NCBI GenBank assembly: GCA_945877995.1 | Contig: CAMDXD010000020.1 | Coordinates: 1 to 18,692, forward strand | Direction of reading: 5' to 3' | Source: Bordetella parapertussis | GTDB lineage: Bacteria > Pseudomonadota > Gammaproteobacteria > Burkholderiales > CAIKXV01 | DNA length: 18,692 bases | Notes under the pieces: generated by a model | Told to the model about the DNA's origin: nothing | Databases searched by the model: none | What the model saw: only the letters and a program-made list of their open reading frames with translations | Part shown: in pieces, positions 1 through 6,813 of the stretch | Layout of the letters: the number at the start of each line of letters is the position of its first letter | Position numbering within the stretch: the stretch's first letter is position 1 | Made by a program: the position numbers and the translations under genes

Positions 1-917
1 AAGCAGCAGGCCGACGGCACGGGCGCGTCGATCACCTCCTTGCGGATCGTGCCGTCGTCGCGCAGTGCGACCAGGTTGATCTCGAGGTTCGCGCTGACGT
101 GCCCGAACTCCAGCGCGGGCACGACGGTCAGCGCGACCTGCCTGGATCCGAAGTGCGCGTTCCACACGTCCATCAGGTGCGGGATATCTTCGACATGCCG
201 GACATAGGCCTGCGCCTTCAGTGCGTTCGCCATCGACGAACCGGCGGCCTCCAGCGCAGGGAGCAGGCTTTCCCGGATGATGTGCTCGGCCTGCCTGCGG
301 ATCTCGTAGCCGCCCCACAGTGAATGCGGCGATACGTGTGCGCGCGGGTCATGCGAACCATCCGTGGCCCGGGCCATCTGACCGGCGATGAACACGAAGT
401 CCCCGCACGATACCGCAGGCGCGAAGCCCGACCACGCGGGTGCGCCCAGCCGCGCGGTGGACACACGCTGCGGAGACAGTGGCGAGCCGTTGCTCACTGC
501 GATCAACTGCACGGAGATTTCCGCTTGCATGCAGGCCAGCCCGTCCATCACGATGGAAGTGCTCGGCGGGATATGCTGGCCGAAGCCTGCGACGCGCTCA
601 TGGTGATAGCTGTCGACTGCCTTCCATGTCGTGTAGTACTGGTCAACCCGCGCGGCGTTCGACAATGAACTACCGCCAGCCTCGAGCAGCCGCCTCATCC
701 GATCAAAGATCGCCGCCGCTTCGCGCCGGTGTTTCGGTCGTCCATGATGGGGCAGGCCCGCGCTCGGTGTGACGCCTGGAATCAGCCCGCTGCCGTAGTC
801 GATCGCCTCGATGCCTGTGAGGAACAACCAGTCTCCGGCCCTGATGCAGGCCGCGTGCTCGATGCCGGTGCCGGCGATCGTCGAAGTTTCGATTACCTGG
901 ATGGTTGCCATGATCAT
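1..917 (-). CDS. Tandem-domain RidA (YjgF/YER057c/UK114) family protein, 3' end cut by window edge
   Basis: The frame is open from an ATG at 917 down to the window edge, giving about 305 residues with no stop, so the C-terminus lies outside. Two RidA-like halves are visible, roughly residues 15-145 and 160-290. The second contains FVFIAGQMAR and later ALKAQAYVRHVEDIPHLMDVWN, typical of this family. RidA proteins form trimers and hydrolyse reactive enamine/imine intermediates; some relatives are deaminases in aromatic catabolism. The substrate here cannot be read from sequence. A second ATG at 911 is an alternative start; neither has a clear Shine-Dalgarno. It is divergent from a Bug-family gene across about 100 bp, which suggests a shared regulatory region and a catabolic role, but that is inference. 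The family call is fairly secure; the function is not. Confidence 0.75.
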   Translation of the reverse strand, partial: MIMATIQVIETSTIAGTGIEHAACIRAGDWLFLTGIEAIDYGSGLIPGVTPSAGLPHHGRPKHRREAAAIFDRMRRLLEAGGSSLSNAARVDQYYTTWKAVDSYHHERVAGFGQHIPPSTSIVMDGLACMQAEISVQLIAVSNGSPLSPQRVSTARLGAPAWSGFAPAVSCGDFVFIAGQMARATDGSHDPRAHVSPHSLWGGYEIRRQAEHIIRESLLPALEAAGSSMANALKAQAYVRHVEDIPHLMDVWNAHFGSRQVALTVVPALEFGHVSANLEINLVALRDDGTIRKEVIDAPVPSACC

Positions 918-941
918 GCAGCGCTGAGTGGATCGTCCATA

Positions 942-970
942 TTGACGCAACCATGCCGACCTTGTAAATC
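942..970 (+). promoter_or_regulatory. Possible sigma-70-like promoter for the Bug gene at 1018
   Basis: TTGACG at 942-947 is followed after 17 bp by TAAATC at 965-970. The -35 box matches the consensus well and the -10 box poorly. The site lies in the short divergent region between the RidA-like gene and the Bug gene, where a promoter is expected. Confidence 0.25.
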
Positions 971-1017
971 TGGATCGCAACTTTCTGCAGACAGCGAATC
1001 CATCCCTGGAGCCCGTC

Positions 1018-2007
1018 ATGCCTCGTGCCACTTTGCACTTTCGCGCTGCGCTGATCCTCGCTGCCACTGCGACCGTCCCGATCGCTGCGCCTGCCGATGC
1101 GCAGGCATGGCCGGCGCGGCCCGTACGGCTGCTCGTTGGCTGGGCGCCCGGCGGTGGCGTGGACGTCACCGCTCGTACCATCGCGCTGCGGCTCGCCGAT
1201 GCCTGGGCACAGCAGATCGTCATCGACAACCGGCCCGGTGCGGCCGGCAACCTCGCCGGTGAAATGGTGGTGCGGGCGAACACCGATGGCTACACCCTCC
1301 TGCTGGGTTCTGCGGGCGAACTCGCGATCAACGCCGGCTTGTTCGGCGAGCGGATGCCCTACGACCCGCTGAAGGACTTCAGCCATGTCACCCTCGCCGT
1401 CAGCGTGCCCAATGCAGTGGTCATCCATCCGTCGGTCCAGGCCAGCAACATGAAGGAGCTGATTGCCGCATCGATCAAGGCCCCCAACGGCTTCGCGTTC
1501 GCTTCGCCCGGCAACGGAAGCGTCGGCCATCTCACTGGCGAGATGCTGCGCATGGCGACCGGCGCGAAACTCCTCCACATTCCCTACAAGGGAGCAGCAC
1601 CGGCGACGGCAGACCTGGTGGGGGGCCAGGTGCAGTTGTCGTTCAGCAGCATGCCGGCGGTGCTGCCCTTCGTGAAGGCAGGAAAACTGCGCATGATCGC
1701 AGTCACCAGCGGTCGGCGCGCGGCCTCGCAGCCCGACCTGCCGACCATCGCCGAGTCGGGCGTGCCCGGTTTCGAGGCAACCGGCTGGTACGGCTTTGTC
1801 GGACCTGCGGGGATGGCAAAGGAACGAATCACGAAGATCAACACCGATGTCGCCGCTGCGCTCGCAATGCCGGACATCCGCGAGCGTCTGGTCAGCCAGG
1901 GACTCGATCCCTGGCCAACCAGTCCGGAAGAGATGCGCAAGTTCGTGGCAGCAGAAATCGCCAAGTGGACGAAGGTGATCCGGCAGGCGGGTGCGAAGGT
2001 CGACTGA
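1018..2007 (+). CDS. Bug-family (TctC-like) periplasmic solute-binding protein, copy 1
   Basis: This 329-residue protein has an N-terminal signal peptide with probable cleavage after PADA (about residue 28). It then shows the Bug signature WPARPVRLLVGWAPGG, NRPGAAGN (71-78), DGYTLL (90-95) and IPYKG (188-192). Length matches the family. Bug proteins bind organic acids, amino acids or other small solutes in the periplasm. A few work with TctAB-type tripartite tricarboxylate transporters, but most are orphans, and no TctA or TctB gene is present here. The ligand cannot be deduced. GGAG lies about 8 bases before the ATG. The stop is 9 bp from the convergent CMD gene. The segment GWAPGGGVD replaces the more usual VPFxxGG, so ligand contacts may differ from the other three copies. 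Confidence 0.93.
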   Translation: MPRATLHFRAALILAATATVPIAAPADAQAWPARPVRLLVGWAPGGGVDVTARTIALRLADAWAQQIVIDNRPGAAGNLAGEMVVRANTDGYTLLLGSAGELAINAGLFGERMPYDPLKDFSHVTLAVSVPNAVVIHPSVQASNMKELIAASIKAPNGFAFASPGNGSVGHLTGEMLRMATGAKLLHIPYKGAAPATADLVGGQVQLSFSSMPAVLPFVKAGKLRMIAVTSGRRAASQPDLPTIAESGVPGFEATGWYGFVGPAGMAKERITKINTDVAAALAMPDIRERLVSQGLDPWPTSPEEMRKFVAAEIAKWTKVIRQAGAKVD

Positions 2008-2016
2008 ACCCGCCGC

Positions 2017-2586
2017 TCAGCCCGCCTTCCCCGGCCGGCTCTCCAGGAACGCCGCCAGTTCCCCCTGCTTCGCCGACAGCGTCTTCAGCCAGCGCTGCCC
2101 GCCGAAGGTGAAGCCGATCCAGTAGCCGAGCTCGACCAGTTCAGGCTCGGTGAACTCCGCCTTCAATGAAGCCCAGAGCGCATCGTCGGCCTGGGCAGGG
2201 TCGTACATGATCGCGTCCGCATAGCGCAGCGCGATCTTCTCGCGCTCGGTGAAGCGGGCGGATTTCTCGTAGGCCATGAGTTCGGCCATGCGGCTGTTCG
2301 CGTCCCGCGCGGACCGCGCGGTTCCCTGGTTGCTTCAGTACGCGCATTCGACGGTGAACGCGACATAGGCGCGGGTGAGCTCCTTCAGGTCTCGTTCGAG
2401 CAGCCCTGCATCGCCGTCGAACAGCATCTCGCGCGTGAGCGTGAACGAACGCATCACGTCGGGCTGGTGCGCGCGGATCGCCTGGTTCTCCGGCCCTGGA
2501 TGGCCGGCCTTCACGGCCTTGTCGTACCAGTCGCGGATCTGCGGGTCGGTGATGGTGTCTGGATCGACATAGGAAAGGCGCGCCAT
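2017..2586 (-). CDS. AhpD-like carboxymuconolactone decarboxylase family protein, candidate selenoprotein (UGA = Sec84)
   Basis: Translation starts at ATG 2586 (MARLSYVDPD), with GAGGA 5 bases upstream. After 83 residues ending VECAY there is an in-frame TGA at 2335-2337. The same frame then continues SNQGTARSARDANSR... for 105 more residues to a TGA at 2017. Both halves are family-like, the second containing FTEREKIALRYADAI and EPELVELGYWIG, and the total of 189 residues is normal. AhpD uses E118-x11-C130-x2-C133; here E69-x11-C81-x2 is followed exactly by the TGA. Selenocysteine would therefore occupy the second catalytic cysteine of a CxxC redox pair. A SECIS-like hairpin follows the TGA. 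The second half has no ribosome site before its own first ATG (2289), which argues against separate translation. The expected role is a thiol/selenol peroxidase or oxidoreductase; AhpD's His137 position is Gly88 here. The alternative is a recent TGC-to-TGA nonsense mutation. Confidence 0.72.
2305..2337 (-). promoter_or_regulatory. Candidate bacterial SECIS element with the recoded UGA
   Basis: Reading the minus strand, the UGA (2337-2335) is followed by 13 bases and then CCGCGC-GGTCC-GCGCGG (2321-2305). This is a perfect 6-bp GC stem with a GGUCC loop. Bacterial SECIS elements sit directly after the UGA and carry guanines at the start of the apical loop. In Escherichia coli fdhF the loop GGU falls about 19-21 bases past the UGA; here it falls at 20-22. 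SelB would bind this hairpin to deliver Sec-tRNA. The GC-rich context raises the chance of an accidental stem, so the call rests on position, loop and the catalytic-residue match together. Confidence 0.6.
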
Positions 2587-2606
2587 GGATATCCTCGAGC
2601 TGTGTG

Positions 2607-2635
2607 ATAACGTGATCACGTTAGACCAATGACAA
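2607..2635 (-). promoter_or_regulatory. Possible promoter for the CMD selenoprotein candidate
   Basis: On the minus strand, TTGTCA (2635-2630) matches a -35 box in five of six positions. A 17-base spacer leads to CGTTAT (2612-2607), a weak -10 box. The palindrome at 2608-2623 covers the spacer and the -10 box, which is a usual place for a repressor site. Confidence 0.3.
2608..2623. promoter_or_regulatory. Perfect 16-bp palindrome, candidate operator
   Basis: TAACGTGATCACGTTA is identical to its reverse complement. It lies 22 bp upstream of the CMD start and 61 bp upstream of the divergent Bug gene at 2685. Perfect dyads of this size in a divergent promoter region are typical of dimeric repressors such as GntR, TetR or MarR types. 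No regulator gene is in the window, so the binder is unknown. Confidence 0.5.
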
Positions 2636-2641
2636 CGGCCG

Positions 2642-2663
2642 CGCAACGCGCGCAGGCGTTGCG
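2642..2663 (+). other. Inverted repeat in the leader of the Bug gene at 2685
   Basis: CGCAACGC and GCGTTGCG form an 8-bp perfect stem around a 6-base spacer. It ends about 9 bases before the AGGAGG ribosome site. It could be an mRNA hairpin or a second protein-binding dyad. No U-tract follows, so it is not a classical terminator. Confidence 0.35.
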
Positions 2664-2684
2664 GCGCAAAACAGGAGGAAACAG

Positions 2685-3695
2685 ATGGGCCGACAGACCG
2701 GCATCGGCGCGCAGGCGCACGTTGCCCGCACGATCGCGTGCATCGGAGCGGCGCTGGTCGCGTTCGCCGCCGCAGCCGAGGCATCCGCGCAGTCGGGGTG
2801 GCCGCAGCGGCCGGTGCGCATGATCGTGCCGCAGGGCGCGGGCTCGTCGAACGACACGATAAGCCGGGTGCTGGCGATGCGCATGGCCGACCTGCTCGGC
2901 CAGCAGGTGGTCGTCGACAACCGGCCGGGCGCCGGCGGGATCATCGGCATGGAAATCGCCGCACGTGCAGTACCCGACGGCTACACGCTGCTCGGCACCG
3001 CGACCGCCACCCAGGTGATCGCGCCGCTGCTGCAGAAGAAGCTCTCGTTCGACCCGTTCGCCGACCTCGTGCCGGTGTCGCTGTTCGCGATCACGCAGAA
3101 CGTGCTGGTCGTGCATCCTTCGGTGGCGGCGAAGAGCACGAAGGAGCTGGTCGGCCTGCTCAAGGCTTCGCCCGGCCGGCTCAACATGGCCTCGGCCGGC
3201 GCGGGTTCGCAGAGCCACCTCGCCGGCGTGCAGTTCCTGCTGGCAAGCGGAACCGACGCGATCCACGTGCCGTACAAGGGCGGCGGTGCATCGGTCACCG
3301 CAACCGTGACCAACGAGGCCCAGTTCACGCTGACCCCGCTGGCGGCGACGCTGCCATTCATCCGCTCGGGGCAGCTGCGCGGCCTGGCGACGGCGGGACC
3401 GAAGCGCACCACCCAGACGCCCGACCTGCCGACCATGGCCGAGTCCGCGCTGCCCGGCTTCCAGTCGACCGGCTGGGTCGGGCTGATGGCACCGCGCGGC
3501 ACGCCGCGGCCGATCACCGATCGGCTCTACACGACCGTGGTCACCGCGATGAAGCAGCCGGAGACGCAGGAGCTGATGCTGCGTGCTGGCGCCGACCCCG
3601 CCAGTTCGACGCCAGCGGAGTTCGCCGCGCTGATCCGCGACGAATGGAACCGTTTCAAGGCTGCGATAGCGGCAGCGAAGCTCTCGATCGAATAG
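2685..3695 (+). CDS. Bug-family (TctC-like) periplasmic solute-binding protein, copy 2
   Basis: This 336-residue protein begins at an ATG with a strong AGGAGG upstream. It has a long signal peptide with probable cleavage after ASA (about residue 35). Family marks are WPQRPVRMIVPQ (39-50), VVVDNRPGAGG (75-85), PDGYTLLG (97-104) and HVPYKGGG (194-201). The ligand loop reads QGAGSSNDT instead of the usual FxxGGxxD, so it may recognise a different solute from its neighbours. It is the first of three same-direction Bug genes, and the gap of 34 bp to the next suggests cotranscription. It is divergent from the CMD gene across about 98 bp that contains a palindromic operator candidate, so the two may share control. 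No membrane transport partner is present. Confidence 0.93.
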   Translation: MGRQTGIGAQAHVARTIACIGAALVAFAAAAEASAQSGWPQRPVRMIVPQGAGSSNDTISRVLAMRMADLLGQQVVVDNRPGAGGIIGMEIAARAVPDGYTLLGTATATQVIAPLLQKKLSFDPFADLVPVSLFAITQNVLVVHPSVAAKSTKELVGLLKASPGRLNMASAGAGSQSHLAGVQFLLASGTDAIHVPYKGGGASVTATVTNEAQFTLTPLAATLPFIRSGQLRGLATAGPKRTTQTPDLPTMAESALPGFQSTGWVGLMAPRGTPRPITDRLYTTVVTAMKQPETQELMLRAGADPASSTPAEFAALIRDEWNRFKAAIAAAKLSIE

Positions 3696-3729
3696 GCCGC
3701 GACACGGCCTTCCACCGGAGGAACCACGC

Positions 3730-4710
3730 ATGTCCATCGACCGATGCGCGCGCGTCGCGCTTGCAGCCACCTTCGCCGCTTCGGCCGGCACGGGCATCAC
3801 GGCGTCCGCACAGTCGTTCCCGACCGGACCGGTGCGCTTCATCGTACCCTTCGCCGCAGGCGGCACCTCCGACATCCTCGCGCGACAGATCGCACCGAAG
3901 CTGTCGGAGTCGCTCGGTCAGCCCGTACTCGTCGAGAACCGAGCCGGCGCCAATGGCAACGTCGGCGCGGAGGTCGTCGCGCGTGCCACACCCGACGGCC
4001 AGACGCTGCTGCTCGCCGACCTGGGCGCGATCGCAATCAATCCTTCCGTGTACAAGCAGTCATACGATCCGGTGCGCGACCTCGCTGGCGTGACCATGGT
4101 CGCCTACTCGCCGCACCTGCTGGTCGTGCATCCATCGGTGCCAGTGAAGACGGTGAAGGAACTGATCGCGCTTGCACGCACCCGCCCCGGGCAGCTCAAC
4201 TTCGCGACCTCCGGGGTCGGCGGGCCGCCGCACCTGGCCGGTGTCGCGTTCGCGCAGGTGACCGGGCTCAAGTGGGCGTTCATCCCGTACAAGGGCGGCG
4301 CCGCAGCGCTGATCGACGTCGCGGGCGGCCATGCCGACCTCACCTTCAACGGCATGCTCGCGACCTATCCGTACGTGAAGAGCGGACGTTTGCGACTGGT
4401 GGCGGTGTCCGGCGCGAAGCGCTATCCGACGCTGCCCGACGTGCCCACCGTGTCGGAGTCGGGCGTGTCCGGCTTCGAGACCGGCTCGTGGCAGGGCATC
4501 CTGGCCGCGTCGGCGAGCCCGCGCGCCGCGCTCGACCGTTTGTCCACGGACATCGCACGCATCCTGAACGTCTCCGAGATGCGCGAGTACCTCGGCCGAC
4601 AGGGTGCCGAGGTATCCACGATGAAGCCCGAACAATTGTCGGCGTGGATGAAGACCGAGGTCGCGAAGTGGGCCGAGGTCGTGCGCAAGGGCGGCATCAA
4701 GCTCGAGTAA
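3730..4710 (+). CDS. Bug-family (TctC-like) periplasmic solute-binding protein, copy 3
   Basis: The 326-residue product starts at an ATG with GGAGGA about 8 bases upstream. The signal peptide ends near ASA (residue 27). The mature protein shows the canonical VRFIVPFAAGGTSD (35-48), LVENRAGANGNVG (67-79), PDGQTLL and FIPYKGG. This is the most conventional ligand loop of the four. NRAGANG departs slightly from the usual NRPGAGG. It follows copy 2 by 34 bp and precedes copy 4 by 69 bp, consistent with one transcript. As an orphan binding protein it may feed a TctAB system encoded elsewhere, or sense solutes for a two-component system as known for some Bordetella Bug proteins; this is inference. 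Confidence 0.93.
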   Translation: MSIDRCARVALAATFAASAGTGITASAQSFPTGPVRFIVPFAAGGTSDILARQIAPKLSESLGQPVLVENRAGANGNVGAEVVARATPDGQTLLLADLGAIAINPSVYKQSYDPVRDLAGVTMVAYSPHLLVVHPSVPVKTVKELIALARTRPGQLNFATSGVGGPPHLAGVAFAQVTGLKWAFIPYKGGAAALIDVAGGHADLTFNGMLATYPYVKSGRLRLVAVSGAKRYPTLPDVPTVSESGVSGFETGSWQGILAASASPRAALDRLSTDIARILNVSEMREYLGRQGAEVSTMKPEQLSAWMKTEVAKWAEVVRKGGIKLE

Positions 4711-4711
4711 C

Positions 4712-4726
4712 GGCCGGAGCCCGGCC
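4712..4726 (+). other. Short GC hairpin between Bug copies 3 and 4
   Basis: GGCCGG-AGC-CCGGCC is a perfect 6-bp stem with a 3-base loop, one base after the copy 3 stop codon. No U-tract follows, so it is more likely an mRNA stabiliser or processing site than an intrinsic terminator. It could lower expression of copy 4 relative to copies 2 and 3. Confidence 0.3.
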
Positions 4727-4779
4727 ACTTCCATAACGAAACAGGACGCTGATTTTCATCGAAGGCTCGGGAGGCTGCC

Positions 4780-5760
4780 ATGCGTGCTATCGATCGAATC
4801 GTCTGTGCCTCAGTCGCGGTCGGGGCGCTTGCATCGGTGCCTTTGCCGGCATTCGCGCAGGGCAATTATCCCAATCGCGCGATCCGCATGATCGTGCCAT
4901 TCGCGAGCGGAGGTGGGCCCGATGTCGTCGCGCGGGTTCTCTCGGAAAGCCTCGCGCCGGCACTGGGCACCACCCTCGTGGCGGACAACCGCCCCGGTGC
5001 CGGGAGTGTGCTGGGCACGGACATCGTCGCGAAGGCGACGCCCGACGGCTATACGGTGCTGCTGGGCAGCATCAGCCTGGCCGTCAATCCCGCGCTCTAC
5101 AAGAAACTGCCCTACGACACGCTTCGCGATCTCGCTGCGGTGTCCCTGGTCGCCGAGCAGCCCAATATCCTGCTGGTCCAGCCTGCGCTGCCTGCGCGAA
5201 ACCTCAAGGAGTTGATCGCCCAGGTGCGGGCCAATCCCGGCAAGCTGAGCTTCGGTTCGGCCGGCATCGGCTCGGGCATCCATCTGGCGACCGAGCTGAT
5301 GCTGGTATCCATGGAGGGCAGCATGATTCACGTACCCTACAAAGGGGGTGGGCCTGCACTGACCGCACTGATGGGTAACGAGATCACCGTGTACATGTCG
5401 ACCTTGGCTCCAGCGCTGCCGCACGTGAAATCCGGCCGGTTGCGTGCGCTCGGGGTGACGCCGATCAAGCGGGTGAGTCTGCTGCCGGATGTGCCCACGC
5501 TGGACGAAGCCGGCATCCCCGGATTCGACTACACGACCTGGTACGGACTGATGGCACCGGCGGCGACGCCACGCGCGATCGTGGATCGGTTGAACGCGGA
5601 AACCGTCGCGCAACTGAACTCCGCGACCCTGCAGCGGCGAATGGAAGCGCAGGGCCTGAACACCATCCCGTCCACGCCGGCGCAATTCACGGCCAGGCTG
5701 AGGTCGGAGACGGAAAAATGGGCCAGGGCGGCGGCGGCGGCAAAGATCCTGCCGGAATGA
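4780..5760 (+). CDS. Bug-family (TctC-like) periplasmic solute-binding protein, copy 4
   Basis: The 326-residue product begins at an ATG with GGGAGG a few bases upstream. The signal peptide ends near AFA (residue 26), followed by YPNRAIRMIVPFASGGGPD, ADNRPGAGS, PDGYTVLLG and HVPYKGGG. All family landmarks and the normal length are present, so the protein is intact. It is the last of the Bug run. The leader of 69 bp contains a small hairpin, so this gene may be partly uncoupled from copies 2 and 3. Downstream lies a degraded phosphoketolase tail on the opposite strand, which marks the edge of the cluster. Confidence 0.93.
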   Translation: MRAIDRIVCASVAVGALASVPLPAFAQGNYPNRAIRMIVPFASGGGPDVVARVLSESLAPALGTTLVADNRPGAGSVLGTDIVAKATPDGYTVLLGSISLAVNPALYKKLPYDTLRDLAAVSLVAEQPNILLVQPALPARNLKELIAQVRANPGKLSFGSAGIGSGIHLATELMLVSMEGSMIHVPYKGGGPALTALMGNEITVYMSTLAPALPHVKSGRLRALGVTPIKRVSLLPDVPTLDEAGIPGFDYTTWYGLMAPAATPRAIVDRLNAETVAQLNSATLQRRMEAQGLNTIPSTPAQFTARLRSETEKWARAAAAAKILPE

Positions 5761-5796
5761 ACTTGTGGGGCAGGCGACGTGTGCGCAGGGACAGCG

Positions 5797-5919
5797 TCAA
5801 GGTGAAGTGATCGCTGGCGCCGACCACTTCCATTCGCGGATGCCAGGCATGTCCTGTCCGTGCTCCCGGATGTAGGCGTGGTGCTCGACCAGCCAGTCGC
5901 GTGCCCACTGCCGCAAGTG
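5797..5919 (-). pseudogene. Phosphoketolase C-terminal remnant
   Basis: On the minus strand, a frame starting at 5919 reads HLRQWARDWLVEHH and then AYIREHGQDMPGIREWKW, ending at a TGA at 5797-5799. The block HG-x-D-x-P-x-I-R-x-W-x-W is the characteristic extreme C-terminus of xylulose-5-phosphate/fructose-6-phosphate phosphoketolases, proteins of about 800 residues. Nothing upstream in this frame continues the homology, because the RHH-like gene occupies 5930-6208. The remaining piece is about 40 codons without a start or ribosome site. I read it as the remnant of a deleted gene. The match is from memory of the family, so a search is needed to confirm it. Confidence 0.5.
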
Positions 5920-5929
5920 CGCCGGCCGG

Positions 5930-6208
5930 TCAGTCCGGCGGAATGCCCAGCCCCCTGCGCAGCAGTTCATCCACGACCTCGGTCATCGACAGTCCGCGCG
6001 AGGCAGCGAGTGCCGTGACCTGGACGACCAGGCGCTGGTCGAGCTTGACCGCGAACGGCACCAGCCCGGCCGCGTTGTCCAGCCTGCGCTGCGCCCGCCG
6101 GTCGACGGCGGGCGCAGCGCCCGGCTTGCCGGCAGCACGCTCCTGCTTCATCTGCCCCATAATCTTCGTGCCCTTGAGTCGGGCAAGGCCTGCGGGTTTC
6201 ATCGCCAT
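5930..6208 (-). CDS. Small ribbon-helix-helix-like protein
   Basis: This 92-residue protein starts at ATG 6208, with TGAGGAAG about 9 bases upstream, which supports real translation. The N-terminal half is basic and Gly/Ala/Lys-rich. The C-terminal half (residues 50-88) reads PFAVKLDQRLVVQVTALA then SRGLSMTEVVDELLRRGL, a strand plus two helices as in ribbon-helix-helix DNA-binding proteins and some antitoxins. The possible regulator role is inferred from that pattern only. No toxin gene lies next to it: downstream is only the phosphoketolase remnant. It is divergent from yaeQ across 47 bp. It could regulate itself or yaeQ, or be a solitary antitoxin-like relic. Confidence 0.65.
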   Translation of the reverse strand: MAMKPAGLARLKGTKIMGQMKQERAAGKPGAAPAVDRRAQRRLDNAAGLVPFAVKLDQRLVVQVTALAASRGLSMTEVVDELLRRGLGIPPD

Positions 6209-6255
6209 GGTCGTAGCTTCCTCAATCCTGATTTCATTTGCGTATCGGCGGGTGC

Positions 6256-6813
6256 ATGGCCCTGAAGTCCACGGTGTTCAAGGCAGAACTGCAGGTCAGC
6301 GACCTCGACCGCCACTATTACGAGACCCACGCGCTGACGCTGGCCCGCCACCCCTCGGAGACCGACGAGCGCATGATGATGCGCGTGCTGGCGTTCGCGC
6401 TCAATGCCGATCCGGCGCTTTCATTCGCCGGTGACGTGAGCGCCCAGGACGAGCCTTCGCTGTGGATCAGGGATCTCACCGGCTCGATCCGGCTGTGGAT
6501 CGAGGTCGGGCTGCCAGACCCGAAGCTGCTGCGCAAGGCGGCCGGGCGCAGCGCGGCGGTGATCGCGTATGCCTACGGGCGCGGCGCCGATCTCTGGTGG
6601 GCCGGCGCGTCGCAGCACTGTGCGCAGGTCGATCGACTGACCGTATGGCACATTCCCCAGGTGACCAGCCTGCCCCTCGCTGCCCTGGCCAGGCGCTCGA
6701 TGCAGTTGCAATGCCTGGTCCAGGAAGGCGACATCACGTTCTCGGATGCGTCGGATTCGGTCGGGGTCGAACGCATCCTTCTAAAAGCTCCGACGGCACG
6801 GATGGGCCGCTAG
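6256..6813 (+). CDS. yaeQ: YaeQ family protein
   Basis: The 185-residue product matches YaeQ throughout: MALKSTVFKAELQVSD, then RHYYETHALTLARHPSE, DERMMMRVLAFALNA, EPSLWIRDLTG, and WIEVGLPD near residue 81. YaeQ proteins have a PD-(D/E)xK nuclease-like fold. The Escherichia coli protein was linked to suppression of rfaH defects, but its biochemical function is not settled. I place the start at ATG 6256 because MALKST is the usual family start; an in-frame TTG six codons upstream lacks support. Its TAG stop directly abuts the stop of the convergent ABC gene, with no base between them. Confidence 0.93.
   Translation: MALKSTVFKAELQVSDLDRHYYETHALTLARHPSETDERMMMRVLAFALNADPALSFAGDVSAQDEPSLWIRDLTGSIRLWIEVGLPDPKLLRKAAGRSAAVIAYAYGRGADLWWAGASQHCAQVDRLTVWHIPQVTSLPLAALARRSMQLQCLVQEGDITFSDASDSVGVERILLKAPTARMGR

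Noticed and set aside
2017..2289. Independent 90-residue gene for the second half of the CMD protein
   Set aside because: Its ATG has no ribosome site and the product lacks the catalytic half; it fits better as the continuation past the UGA.
2616..3875. Minus-strand open frame opposite Bug copy 2
   Set aside because: The Bug frame has signal peptide, ribosome site and family motifs; the opposite frame is compositional.
4712..4726. Intrinsic terminator after Bug copy 3
   Set aside because: The stem is only 6 bp and no T-run follows.
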